Assembly: GCF_030695525.1 (NCBI RefSeq)
Contig: NZ_JAUYSS010000009.1
Coordinates: 62,001-126,000 of the forward strand
Length of the DNA stretch: 64,000 nucleotides
Direction of reading: 5' to 3'
Source of the DNA: Daejeonella sp.
GTDB lineage: Bacteria; Bacteroidota; Bacteroidia; Sphingobacteriales; Sphingobacteriaceae
This document shows, piece by piece, positions 18,541 to 27,288 of this stretch. Within the stretch, counting starts at the first letter, position 1. Each line of letters starts with the position of its first letter. The notes below the pieces were generated by a model. That model was not told the origin of the DNA, searched no databases, and saw only the letters and a program-made list of their open reading frames with translations. Position numbers and translations under genes: made by a program.

Positions 18541-18899
18541 TTAACCTGACTTCCATATAAAATCTTGCCGCGCTGTTTTGATTGAATAATTTTATCTATT
18601 TTAGAAAGCAGGGTCTGTGCCTCTTAGGTCCTGCTATTCCCGTGTTCTGCCCTAGTTTTTGCCCATAAATTGCTTTTTGAGATAAAGTTTCGCCCGGGCA
18701 AAAAGCTAGAACTGTCACCCGGGTTTAATTACACGGGCAGTGGATCTTTTGCCGGGCTGCCCTTCCCGATGAAATACAGCACCGGGTAAAATAATCCTTG
18801 CCGGAGGAGGTATCTTCCGGCTATTCGTTTTTGATATAGAACGCGATTGGATAATTATAAGCCTGGCTTTTAACCTTCCTTATATCGAACTCAGGTTAA
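18541..18899 (+). repeat. MITE-like repeat, copy B
   Basis: A 359-bp non-coding element whose first 20 bases, TTAACCTGACTTCCATATAA, and last 20 bases, TTATATCGAACTCAGGTTAA, are inverted repeats matching at 18 of 20 positions. Inside are hairpins (for example TTTTTGCCC pairing with GGGCAAAAA, and GCCGGA with TTCCGGC) and the blocks shared with copy A. It is in the same orientation as copy A, and the two bracket the TetR-ABC-HlyD-TolC genes. No coding capacity is evident. Confidence 0.75.
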
Positions 18900-19064
18900 T
18901 TTAATTATTTTTAGGCTGTTTTTTAATCAGTACTTAGGAAGAAAATAAAAGTCTAAATGTTTTTTGGATGTATCAGCTTTAAATTTTTGAAACCTTTCGT
19001 TATTGGACTAAAATTTCTAATCAAACACAAAAAAATCAGAATAATCTTCGTTTCTTTATCTATC
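18900..19064. other. Spacer upstream of NIPSNAP gene
   Basis: A short AT-rich spacer between repeat copy B and the next gene. A frame open through it would lengthen the NIPSNAP protein but would put a hydrophobic and basic stretch before a good signal peptide, so I treat it as untranslated. Confidence 0.4.
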
Positions 19065-19811
19065 ATGAAAAAATTATTAATCATCTGCCTTCTTCTGGTT
19101 TCACAACTAAGTTTTGCAAAAAAAGCTGACAAGCGCTATTTTGAATTAAGAGTATACTATTGCAATCCGGGTAAACTGGATGCTTTAATTGACAGATTCA
19201 GGGATCATGCGGTACCCCTGTTTAAAAAACATGGAATTGACGGACTTGGATACTGGGTCCCAACCAATAATCCGGATAATGCATTCTATTATCTGATGGC
19301 CTATCCAAGTAAAGAAGCTAGGGATGCATCCTGGAAAGAGTTTGGAAAAGATCCGCAATGGCTGGAAGCTGCAAAAAAATCAGAAGAAAATGGAAAACTT
19401 ATTGCAAGAGCAAATATTTATTTTCTAAAGGGTACAGATTATTCACCTAAAATTAAAGCTTCCAGGGGCTCAGCAATGCGCACCTTTGAAATGCGTATCT
19501 ATACCGCAATGCCTGAAAAGCTCCAGAATCTTGAAAACAGATTCAGGGATCATACCATGAAGATCTTTAAGAACAATGGTATGCAGAATGTTGCATATTT
19601 TACAACCATAGAAAAGGATCCTGCTGATCAGGCTAAACTTCTATATTTCCTGGCTTATCCGGATGAAGCAGCTGGTAAGTTAGCATGGCAAAATTTCCGT
19701 AAAGATCCCGAATGGATAAAGGCAAGTACGGCATCTGAAGTAAACGGTAAACTGGTAGAAAAGGTCGAATCCGTTTATATGAAACCTATGGACTTCTCGA
19801 AGTTGAAATAA
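19065..19811 (+). CDS. Secreted NIPSNAP-family protein, two domains
   Basis: A 248-residue protein with a signal peptide (MKKLLIICLLLVSQLSFAKK) and two tandem NIPSNAP domains of the ferredoxin-like dimeric alpha-beta barrel type. The first begins YFELRVYYCNPGKLDAL near residue 25 and the second begins TFEMRIYTAMPEKLQNL near residue 140. The two repeats share the RFRDH and WxxFxKDPxW motifs. In Bacteroidota such proteins often accompany sugar or aromatic catabolism, but no biochemical role is established. It stands alone, with a strong bidirectional terminator behind it. I chose the ATG at the signal peptide over a longer frame. Confidence 0.85.
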   Translation: MKKLLIICLLLVSQLSFAKKADKRYFELRVYYCNPGKLDALIDRFRDHAVPLFKKHGIDGLGYWVPTNNPDNAFYYLMAYPSKEARDASWKEFGKDPQWLEAAKKSEENGKLIARANIYFLKGTDYSPKIKASRGSAMRTFEMRIYTAMPEKLQNLENRFRDHTMKIFKNNGMQNVAYFTTIEKDPADQAKLLYFLAYPDEAAGKLAWQNFRKDPEWIKASTASEVNGKLVEKVESVYMKPMDFSKLK

Positions 19812-19835
19812 TCACATTTGAATTTGTATCAATGT

Positions 19836-19869
19836 AAAAAATGGCTCTGTATTTACAGAGCCATTTTTT
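19836..19869. terminator. Strong bidirectional terminator
   Basis: ATGGCTCTGT and ACAGAGCCAT form a perfect 10-bp stem with a 4-base loop, flanked by A and T runs on both sides. It serves the NIPSNAP gene and the converging glycosidase gene. Confidence 0.9.
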
Positions 19870-19876
19870 TACAATA

Positions 19877-22174
19877 TTAAATTGCATTTAATGTAATTCT
19901 GCTATTTGGTTCAAAATCAATCCGGATAAAACCTGGCTCCGATTCTACGATCTTTACCTTCCCGCTGATCTTCTGTTCGAATTTTCCAAAAGGTGATTTT
20001 ACTTTAAGAATTCCACCCTTTTCTGATTGGATATTGAGTATCGTTACTTTTCCATCCTTCTTTTCTGCACTAACCAGAAAAGCGCCTTCAGCTCTCAGGG
20101 ACTTAAATGATACATCGTTCCAGTCGGCAGGGATTGCCGGAAATATTTCGAGAAAACCTGCATTAGACTGAATCAGCATTTCCTGTATCCCGGCTGCGAA
20201 TGCAAAGTTTCCCTCCAGAGTGAATGGTCGATAAACAAAATCGGAGTATCCGGATTTTGTCTGATCTCCGTTTAAGTGAAAGCTATTGGTTGAGCAAAAT
20301 GCTGTTGAGAAAATTGTTAATGCTTTTGCCGCTCCCTCACCATCTTTTGCTCTCGCTTTAAGGTTTCCCAGCCAGGCGTAAGAATATCCGCACCATAATT
20401 TCGGTCCAACATCATCCAATAATTTGATACTTGAGCGGATAATATTTTTTGCCTGATCAGAATCTTCCCATTTTATCAATCCAAGGGGATGAATGGCCAT
20501 GGTATTTGAAAAATGACGGTGAGATTCACTATATGGATAGTCAGGAGATATCATCAGTTCATTATTATTGGAAATAGCAAGATCCGGTAATTGCTGATAT
20601 ATTTTATCCCAATGCCTTGCTTCTTCCATAAGGTTCAACACTCTTGCCAGCTCTGCTGCTGTTTTAAAATTAAATTGCATGAGTGAGAGGTCGTAATTGG
20701 TTGTTTTAGTAAACCAGGCGCTGCTTTTATTATCATTGATCTCCGGACTTGAGCTAATTACGAGTTTACGCTTGCCGGTTTCAGGATCGAGCACTGAAAT
20801 TTGTTCCAGAAAAGTAGCAGTGGATTTTATCCATGGATAGGCTTTATTTTTCAGGAAATCCTTATCCATGCTATATCGCCATTGCAAATAATAGTGTTGT
20901 GATACCCATGCAGAAACAGTTGGAGAAAGTGAATACTGAATCCATCCACCCATTTCGGTTCCATCTAAAGTAGTGACCCCGGGTACTGCTATCCCTTCTT
21001 TGTCAAAGAATAGCTTTGTATAGCGTTTATAGTTTTCTTTATTGAGTTCAAAGTGATCCAGGTAGCCCATTGCAAGTTCAAGGTGATTCCCACTGTAGGA
21101 TGGCCAATAGCTTAGCTGGGTATTCAGATCATGATGAAAATCCCCTTTCCAGGGTGGGATCCGGCCATTATCTGCCGACCAGATAGCCTGCAGGGAAATT
21201 GGCGGGGCATTCTGTCGGGCAGTGGATCCAAATTTATATTGCTCCATTTCCCATTGATGCTGCAGCGTTTTATCCGGAACCTGAAGATCAGATTTAGCCC
21301 AAAATTTCGACCACCAGTCTAGATGACTCTTTCTGTTCTGATCATATCCTGCTTTCAGTTTTTGCTGTAAGTTCGAGAGATCCAGATTGCTTTTAAAAAC
21401 ATCAGGATTAGTTCTGATGGTCCAGGCACCCTCAACAGTTTTAGCATCAAGCCTTTTCCAGCTTACAATTACATCGTATGAAAAAGCACCCCAGCCTTTT
21501 TGATGGTAAATAATGCTGTTATTTGTTCTCTCGACAATCCCTTGTTCGTATCCCAGCCGCCCAAGATCATCCCCTCCAACCGGGTCCCCGCTTATATTTA
21601 CCGCAGCCTGATAGGATGGTGGGATCAATTCAATATCAAAATCTATGGATAGGTTTTCAAATCTGAACCAGCCAACAGGATCTACAGCATGAACATAGGA
21701 AAACAAGCGTGTACCATTCTCCCAGCTGATTTCAGAGGTAGCTTCATCGAGGTTTAATTTAGCATCCTTAAGGCTTAGCCCTTTCGTAAAATTAAACTCA
21801 ATTGCTGCTCCGGGAATTTTTGTTGGAGCCGGCTCCCTGTCATAAGGATGATCAAAATATTCCTGAACCGGTTTATAATTACCATTCAATCTTTGTTCTA
21901 CTATCCATTGATAGCTAAACTCTTTGCGATGCAGGCCTTTCATCGGACGGCTATCCCAAAGGTCGGCGCGGTCTAATGCAAAGCGTATAGTTTTGTTTTT
22001 CTCCCAGATCAATGAACCGATCATGCCATTTCCCTGAGGGATCGCTTCATCCCATTGTTGTGGTAGGGGGTTGAAGGGATGAAGTCTGGGCTGAGCCAAA
22101 ACAGAAAGGGTCTGAATAAGGGATAGAAACAGAAAAACTAAATGAATTCTGGTTATTTTGCTGGAATTTATCAT
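19877..22174 (-). CDS. GH95-type glycoside hydrolase (alpha-fucosidase-like), secreted
   Basis: A 765-residue glycosidase with an N-terminal signal peptide (FLFLSLIQTLSVLAQ). The N-terminal beta-sandwich contains the family signature AIPQGNGMIGSLIWEKN near residue 45. The (alpha/alpha)6 catalytic part contains HHDLNTQLSYWP, equivalent to the NINTEMNYWP segment that holds catalytic Asn residues in GH95 fucosidases. A C-terminal beta domain ends the protein. GH95 enzymes usually hydrolyse alpha-1,2-L-fucosides, some act on galactosides; which applies here cannot be told. The gene is followed downstream by a terminator, and a sulfatase lies 36 bases upstream on the same strand, so the two are probably cotranscribed. 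Confidence 0.75.
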   Translation of the reverse strand: MINSSKITRIHLVFLFLSLIQTLSVLAQPRLHPFNPLPQQWDEAIPQGNGMIGSLIWEKNKTIRFALDRADLWDSRPMKGLHRKEFSYQWIVEQRLNGNYKPVQEYFDHPYDREPAPTKIPGAAIEFNFTKGLSLKDAKLNLDEATSEISWENGTRLFSYVHAVDPVGWFRFENLSIDFDIELIPPSYQAAVNISGDPVGGDDLGRLGYEQGIVERTNNSIIYHQKGWGAFSYDVIVSWKRLDAKTVEGAWTIRTNPDVFKSNLDLSNLQQKLKAGYDQNRKSHLDWWSKFWAKSDLQVPDKTLQHQWEMEQYKFGSTARQNAPPISLQAIWSADNGRIPPWKGDFHHDLNTQLSYWPSYSGNHLELAMGYLDHFELNKENYKRYTKLFFDKEGIAVPGVTTLDGTEMGGWIQYSLSPTVSAWVSQHYYLQWRYSMDKDFLKNKAYPWIKSTATFLEQISVLDPETGKRKLVISSSPEINDNKSSAWFTKTTNYDLSLMQFNFKTAAELARVLNLMEEARHWDKIYQQLPDLAISNNNELMISPDYPYSESHRHFSNTMAIHPLGLIKWEDSDQAKNIIRSSIKLLDDVGPKLWCGYSYAWLGNLKARAKDGEGAAKALTIFSTAFCSTNSFHLNGDQTKSGYSDFVYRPFTLEGNFAFAAGIQEMLIQSNAGFLEIFPAIPADWNDVSFKSLRAEGAFLVSAEKKDGKVTILNIQSEKGGILKVKSPFGKFEQKISGKVKIVESEPGFIRIDFEPNSRITLNAI

Positions 22175-22210
22175 AGAAATAAGACAAAAGATTATTTGCT
22201 GAATTCAGGT

Positions 22211-23617
22211 TTATGGTTTTATCGAAAGCGATCTCCTGTTCTTACCCGGGCTTTTGGTCAGATCATCTCCCAGGTCTTCTCTTGCGGCCGCAGCAATTTT
22301 TAAAAGTTCAGCCTCAATTTCCGGATGTTCTCCCCGAATATTATACCTTTCTCCAGGATCGCGGCGCAAATCAAATAAACCCCCTTCAAAAAAGTAGTTT
22401 TCGTTAACCTGCCCCGGCAGACCATCCTTTCCGGGTACGAAACCTTCGTAAGTTCTTGTAGGATGAGGGAAAATCAGCTTCCAGTTACCTTTTCGGATTG
22501 CTTCGAGGCTATTTTTTCTGTAGTAATATAAAAAATGATCTCTTGGGTTCTGACTAAAATCTCCCTTCATCAGTTCAAATATATTTACCCCATCAATCTT
22601 TTTTTTAGGTAAAGCAGCACCGGTTATTGCGGAAATTGTTGGCAGAATATCAATGGATGATGCCAGGTTATTGCAGATTATGCCTTCAGGTATTACCCCT
22701 TTCCAGCTCATCAGGCAAGGCACTCTTTGTCCTCCTTCAAATGAAGTGCCTTTGCCCTCCCTAAAACCTCCGCTGCTACCTGCATGATTGCCATAATTAA
22801 GCCAGGGACCGTTATCAGAGGTAACAATCAGTAGCGTGTTTTCTTCCAGTTTCAGCTCTTTTATTTTCTTTCTGATTTGTCCGATACTCCAGTCCAGTTC
22901 CATGATTACATCCCCATAGAGGCCTTGTTTTGATTTGCCTTTAAATTTATCAGAGACAAACAGAGGTACATGTGGCATTGGGTGCGCCAGGTAAAGGAAA
23001 AAGGGATTATTCCTATTCTTCTCTATAAAATTCAGGCTTTTTTCGGTGAATTGAGTTGTAAACTGGCTTTGATCGGGATTAGTTTGAATTGTGGCTTCAT
23101 TTTCAATCAATGGCAGCGGAGGGTAATAATTTTTCCCTGTCGGATGATTTGGCCACATATCATTGGAGTAAGGGATACCAAAAAACTCATCAAAACCATG
23201 CTGTCGTGGTAAAAATTCTGGTAAATGTCCCAGATGCCATTTGCCATAAACCGCTGTTGCATAAGCCCTGGCTTTTAATAATTCCGGAATGGTTTCTTCA
23301 TCCGGATTAAGCCCGGTTTTAGCCATATGATCTAATGCTCCTGCAAAACCAATCCTGTTTGGATAGGTGCCTGTAAGCAAACCTGCACGTGATGCGGTAC
23401 ATACTGCCTGTGGTGAGTAGAATTGTGTAAAGAAGATACCTTCTTTTTGTAACTGATTGAAATTGGGGGTTTGATATGCATTTGCTCCCGTTATACCAAT
23501 ATCTCCATATCCCATATCATCAATGTAAATAAGGATGATGTTTGGCTTTTTTGTCTGAGCAATAATTGACATGCCTGCAAATAAAAGTAAGCCTGATAAG
23601 ATCAGTTTAATCCGCAT
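22211..23617 (-). CDS. Secreted sulfatase (formylglycine type)
   Basis: A 468-residue sulfatase that probably removes sulfate esters from a polysaccharide. The signal peptide ends at about residue 21. YIDDMGYGD near 31-39 supplies metal-binding Asp residues. SPQAVCTASRAGLLTG carries the C-x-A-S-R sulfatase signature, with Cys73 to be turned into formylglycine; GKWHLGH and SDNGPW are the other conserved blocks. It is first in a two-gene unit with the GH95 enzyme, so the natural substrate may be a sulfated, fucose-containing glycan. No SusC/SusD pair is adjacent, and the maturation enzyme is not in the window. Confidence 0.9.
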   Translation of the reverse strand: MRIKLILSGLLLFAGMSIIAQTKKPNIILIYIDDMGYGDIGITGANAYQTPNFNQLQKEGIFFTQFYSPQAVCTASRAGLLTGTYPNRIGFAGALDHMAKTGLNPDEETIPELLKARAYATAVYGKWHLGHLPEFLPRQHGFDEFFGIPYSNDMWPNHPTGKNYYPPLPLIENEATIQTNPDQSQFTTQFTEKSLNFIEKNRNNPFFLYLAHPMPHVPLFVSDKFKGKSKQGLYGDVIMELDWSIGQIRKKIKELKLEENTLLIVTSDNGPWLNYGNHAGSSGGFREGKGTSFEGGQRVPCLMSWKGVIPEGIICNNLASSIDILPTISAITGAALPKKKIDGVNIFELMKGDFSQNPRDHFLYYYRKNSLEAIRKGNWKLIFPHPTRTYEGFVPGKDGLPGQVNENYFFEGGLFDLRRDPGERYNIRGEHPEIEAELLKIAAAAREDLGDDLTKSPGKNRRSLSIKP

Positions 23618-23657
23618 TTGAATGAAGTTTAATGAATTCAGTTGCTTAAATATATTC

Positions 23658-24146
23658 CTAAAATGTCAATTTCCCGCTATCCTTTCCCTTAAGAAGAATC
23701 AGGCTCTTCGGGCTTTTATCCAGATAAAAATTGATAATATTTTGCTGACTATCAAAATATTTGTGAAGAATACTGTTTCTGACTTCTACTTTTTGTGGTC
23801 TGGGAATTTGTTTTGCCTCGAAGTAAAACCAGGCGGCATCTTCTTCGATTTCATAACCCAGATAGTTTAATTCTGCTTTTTTTCCATTCACTAGAATTTC
23901 GTTGTTTTGAAGGATGTATTGCTTAAGTTTCCTGTCCAGATCGGCTTTGTCTTTTGGTTTTAAAAAATCAATTTTGCTAGCGTATAAGTCAGTTAATTCT
24001 AATTCAAGATCATCCCAGAAAATTTTTTGTGAGATCTCCAGACTGCTTTCCCTTGCATTATATTTTATTTCCGTTAGACTTATATAGAATGGATGGAATA
24101 AGCTTTGAATGAGCAGAAATATTGAAAGTATATAATTGTAAAGCAT
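23658..24146 (-). CDS. DUF6702 family protein
   Basis: A 162-residue protein with an N-terminal hydrophobic stretch (MLYNYILSIFLLIQSLFHPF), probably a signal sequence. The HPFYISLTEIKYN motif that follows is characteristic of the family named DUF6702. The body consists of predicted beta strands (SLEISQKIFWDDLELEL) and an acidic segment. I use the ATG rather than a TTG seven codons upstream. In related Bacteroidota this gene lies beside a HupE/UreJ-like membrane protein and an M1 peptidase, exactly as here, so the three probably act together; what they do is not known. Confidence 0.75.
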   Translation of the reverse strand: MLYNYILSIFLLIQSLFHPFYISLTEIKYNARESSLEISQKIFWDDLELELTDLYASKIDFLKPKDKADLDRKLKQYILQNNEILVNGKKAELNYLGYEIEEDAAWFYFEAKQIPRPQKVEVRNSILHKYFDSQQNIINFYLDKSPKSLILLKGKDSGKLTF

Positions 24147-24217
24147 AATACCTGATATTTGCTGCAAATTATGGATATTCTGATTAAGCTCAGGTATTAT
24201 TTAACAATCTGATTTTT

Positions 24218-24793
24218 ATGGGACAGTTTGAACTTTATTTCCGGCTTGGAACAAATCATATTCTTGATCTTGCCGGATTTGACCATATTCTATTTGTTAT
24301 TGTCCTATGCAGTTTATATTCAATTTCAGATTGGAAAAGGATAATCATTTTAGTAACGGCTTTTACTATCGGACATTCGCTTACTTTGGCGCTTGCCACC
24401 TTCAAACTGCTATTTATCAATTCAAATCTGATAGAATTTTTAATACCTGTAACAATAGCCATAACAGCCGCCGGCAATATTATTCATCCAAAAGCAGCTA
24501 AAGGAATACAACTAAATTATTTTTTTGCAATTTTTTTTGGTCTGATACATGGACTCGGTTTTTCCAGTTACCTTCAGGCTCTGCTGGGCAATGAGGTATC
24601 CATATTGAACCCGCTCTTTGCCTTTAATGTTGGATTAGAGGCAGGTCAATTATTGATTGTACTGTTTTTCCTTCTTTTATCGCTTGTTCCATTATTGGTT
24701 TTCAAAGTAAATCAAAAGCAATGGACGCTTGTTGTTTCTTCGATAATTCTTGGAATGGCAATAATGATGATGATTGAATCGAAGTTTTGGTGA
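24218..24793 (+). CDS. HupE/UreJ-like membrane protein
   Basis: A 191-residue integral membrane protein with about six helices. The N-terminal GTNHILDLAGFDHILFV contains two His residues in the pattern H-x-x-D-x-x-x-F-D-H of HupE/UreJ proteins, which in other bacteria move nickel or cobalt. TIGHSLTL and FGLIHGLGFS are further conserved His-bearing blocks. It is transcribed divergently from the DUF6702 gene with 71 bases between, and precedes the M1 peptidase by 99 bases. Metal transport is a family inference; no urease or hydrogenase genes are nearby. Confidence 0.8.
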   Translation: MGQFELYFRLGTNHILDLAGFDHILFVIVLCSLYSISDWKRIIILVTAFTIGHSLTLALATFKLLFINSNLIEFLIPVTIAITAAGNIIHPKAAKGIQLNYFFAIFFGLIHGLGFSSYLQALLGNEVSILNPLFAFNVGLEAGQLLIVLFFLLLSLVPLLVFKVNQKQWTLVVSSIILGMAIMMMIESKFW

Positions 24794-24892
24794 GTATTTT
24801 CTTTATATTTTAAAGGACTGTTTATCTTAGCGGGGATTTTATCCCGGGATTCCCTGATTTAAGTACCAATTGTTAAGCCCTTTATTTAAATT

Positions 24893-27220
24893 ATGAAAAG
24901 AATATCAATTGCTTTAGCAGTTTTTTTGCTTTGCGGACTTCAAGGCATTGCCCAGCAGACTGAGCAAAACCATGCTGAAAGATTCGAACAATTAGATGCC
25001 AGCCTCCGATCCCCTAATGTTTACAGAACGGCATCAGGTGCACCGGGACATATGTACTGGCAACAAAAGGCAGATCATGAAATTCAGGTTGAACTCAATG
25101 ATGCGAATCAATCTATAAAGGGGTGGCAGAAAGTTACTTATCATAATTATTCTCCGGATCCGCTCTCCTATTTATGGATCCAGCTTGATCAGAACGAAAG
25201 AGCCAGGGATTCAAATACACCCAAAGTTGCCGAAAACAAAATCTCTCAGAATATGTCCATGACCCAGCTTCAGGGTATTTTATGGCACGATCAGGACCTT
25301 GGTTACAAGATAATTTCAGTGAAAGATCTGTCGGGCAAGGATATTCCGGTGACGATTAATAAAACAATGATGAGGCTTAATCTGCCTGAGCCCCTTAAAC
25401 CAGGTGAGAAAATGGAGTTCACAATGGACTGGACTTTCAATATTCATGACAGGATGAGTTTTATAGGTGGCCGACCGGGGTATGAATATTTCGAGAAAGA
25501 TGGAAATTACCTCTATACTATGGCCGAGTGGTTCCCGAGAATGGCAGTATATTCTGATTTTCAAGGATGGCAAAATAAGCAATTCATGGGTAAGGGAGAG
25601 TTCGCCTTAACCTTTGGTGATTATAAAGTTAAAATTACAGTTCCTGCTGATCATATGGTCGGCGCTACAGGAGTGCTGCAAAATCCTGAGTCCGTTTTAA
25701 GTCCGGATGAGTTGAAACGATGGGAAGATGCAAAGAAAAGTTATGATAAACCTGTAATCATTCGTACTCAGTCCGAAGCTGAAAAACTGGAAAAAGGCAG
25801 ATCAAAAGATAAAAAGAGCTGGATCTATCATGCAGAAAATGTAAGGGATTTTGCCTGGACTTCTTCACGGAAGTTGATTTGGGATGCTATGGCTGTAAAA
25901 CAACAGAACAGGGATGTGATGGCCATGTCATATTATGGCAAGGAGGGTAATCCGTTATGGGAGCAATACTCTACAAAGGTTGTTGCCCATACCATCAAAT
26001 CTTACGGATCCAAAACGTTTGATTATCCATATCCGGTGGCGATTTCTGTGGAAGCTTCTAATGGGATGGAGTACCCAATGATTTGCTTCAATTATGGCCG
26101 TCCGGATTCTGATGGAACCTATTCTGATGCGGTTAAGTACGGAATGATTTCTGTGATTATACATGAAGTCGGGCATAATTTCTTCCCGATGATTGTCAAT
26201 TCTGATGAACGTCAGTGGACCTGGATGGATGAGGGATTAAATACCTTCATGCAGTTTATGGCTGAACAGGAATGGGATAGAAACTATCCATCAAGAAGAG
26301 GCCCGGCTCATAAAATAGTGCCTTACATGAGAAGTGAGAAGCACCTGCTTGAGCCGATTATGACCAATTCTGAAAACATTATTCAATTTGGCCCAAATGC
26401 TTATGCAAAGCCAGCAACAGCACTTAATATTTTAAGGGAAACGGTTATGGGAAGGGATTTGTTTGATTATGCTTTTAAAGAATATGCAAAGCGCTGGATG
26501 TTCAAACATCCTACCCCCGACGATTTTTTCAGGACTATGGAAGATGCATCAGCAGTTGACCTTGATTGGTTTTGGAGAGGCTGGTTCTTCAAAACAGAAC
26601 CGGTTGATATTTCACTTGAATCGGTGAGTTGGTTTAAACTTGATAATCGTAGTCCGGCAGAAAAAAAATCTGATGCAAAGAAAATATTTGAAAGGGAAGA
26701 GGCTTATGTAAGTAAAAATATTAACCTTAAGGATAATCAAAAGACGGTGGTGGAGTCAGATCCGGCAACCCGAGATTTCTATAACTCCTATAATCCATTC
26801 AGTGTTACTCCCGATGATGAAAAGGCATATTCTGAGTTTGTTGCGAAATTAAGTTCTAAGGAAAAGGAATTGCTGAACAGCAATCTAAATTTTTACGAAC
26901 TCAAATTTAAGAATATCGGAGGTCAGGTAATGCCTCTGATCATTCAGTTTAACTTTTCAGATGGAAGTTCAGAGATTGAAAGAATTCCTGCCGAAATATG
27001 GAGATTAAATGAAACAGAGGTGTCTAAAGTATTCGCTAAAAATAAGGAGGTTCTAAGCATTATGCTTGATCCATTACGTGAAACTGCTGATATTGATGAA
27101 CATAATAACTCCTGGCCAAGACAGTTTATGCCAAGCAGATTTGAGCTTTTTAAAGGCAACCCAGGTATAAGGGGTGTATCTACAGGGGATAATCCGATGA
27201 AGAAAGCCAAAAAGCCCTGA
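24893..27220 (+). CDS. Secreted M1-family metallopeptidase
   Basis: A 775-residue zinc peptidase of the gluzincin clan. The signal peptide ends near IAQQ at about residue 22. The zinc motif HEVGHN places ligands at H424 and H428 with catalytic E425, and the third ligand is E447 in WMDEGLN. GMEYPMICF near 390 is the substrate-binding GxMEN-type segment (here GMEYP, a known variant in Bacteroidota members). The C-terminal 200 residues are a helical and beta region. It follows a HupE/UreJ-like gene in a conserved arrangement, and a clean terminator follows. Substrate unknown; aminopeptidase activity is the family default. Confidence 0.88.
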   Translation: MKRISIALAVFLLCGLQGIAQQTEQNHAERFEQLDASLRSPNVYRTASGAPGHMYWQQKADHEIQVELNDANQSIKGWQKVTYHNYSPDPLSYLWIQLDQNERARDSNTPKVAENKISQNMSMTQLQGILWHDQDLGYKIISVKDLSGKDIPVTINKTMMRLNLPEPLKPGEKMEFTMDWTFNIHDRMSFIGGRPGYEYFEKDGNYLYTMAEWFPRMAVYSDFQGWQNKQFMGKGEFALTFGDYKVKITVPADHMVGATGVLQNPESVLSPDELKRWEDAKKSYDKPVIIRTQSEAEKLEKGRSKDKKSWIYHAENVRDFAWTSSRKLIWDAMAVKQQNRDVMAMSYYGKEGNPLWEQYSTKVVAHTIKSYGSKTFDYPYPVAISVEASNGMEYPMICFNYGRPDSDGTYSDAVKYGMISVIIHEVGHNFFPMIVNSDERQWTWMDEGLNTFMQFMAEQEWDRNYPSRRGPAHKIVPYMRSEKHLLEPIMTNSENIIQFGPNAYAKPATALNILRETVMGRDLFDYAFKEYAKRWMFKHPTPDDFFRTMEDASAVDLDWFWRGWFFKTEPVDISLESVSWFKLDNRSPAEKKSDAKKIFEREEAYVSKNINLKDNQKTVVESDPATRDFYNSYNPFSVTPDDEKAYSEFVAKLSSKEKELLNSNLNFYELKFKNIGGQVMPLIIQFNFSDGSSEIERIPAEIWRLNETEVSKVFAKNKEVLSIMLDPLRETADIDEHNNSWPRQFMPSRFELFKGNPGIRGVSTGDNPMKKAKKP

Positions 27221-27233
27221 AAATTTGAAAATA

Positions 27234-27271
27234 AAATAATCCCTGAGGATTAAATTCATCAGGGATTATTT
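27234..27271. terminator. Bidirectional terminator after M1 peptidase
   Basis: AAATAATCCCTGA pairs perfectly over 13 bp with TCAGGGATTATTT around a 12-base loop. It lies between the converging M1 peptidase and PIG-L genes. Confidence 0.85.
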
Positions 27272-27288
27272 GATTAATAAGGCATTTC

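Noticed and set aside
12346-18899. Classical composite transposon around the export cassette
   Set aside because: The flanking repeats encode no transposase and no target-site duplication is visible, so only a MITE-like bracket can be claimed.
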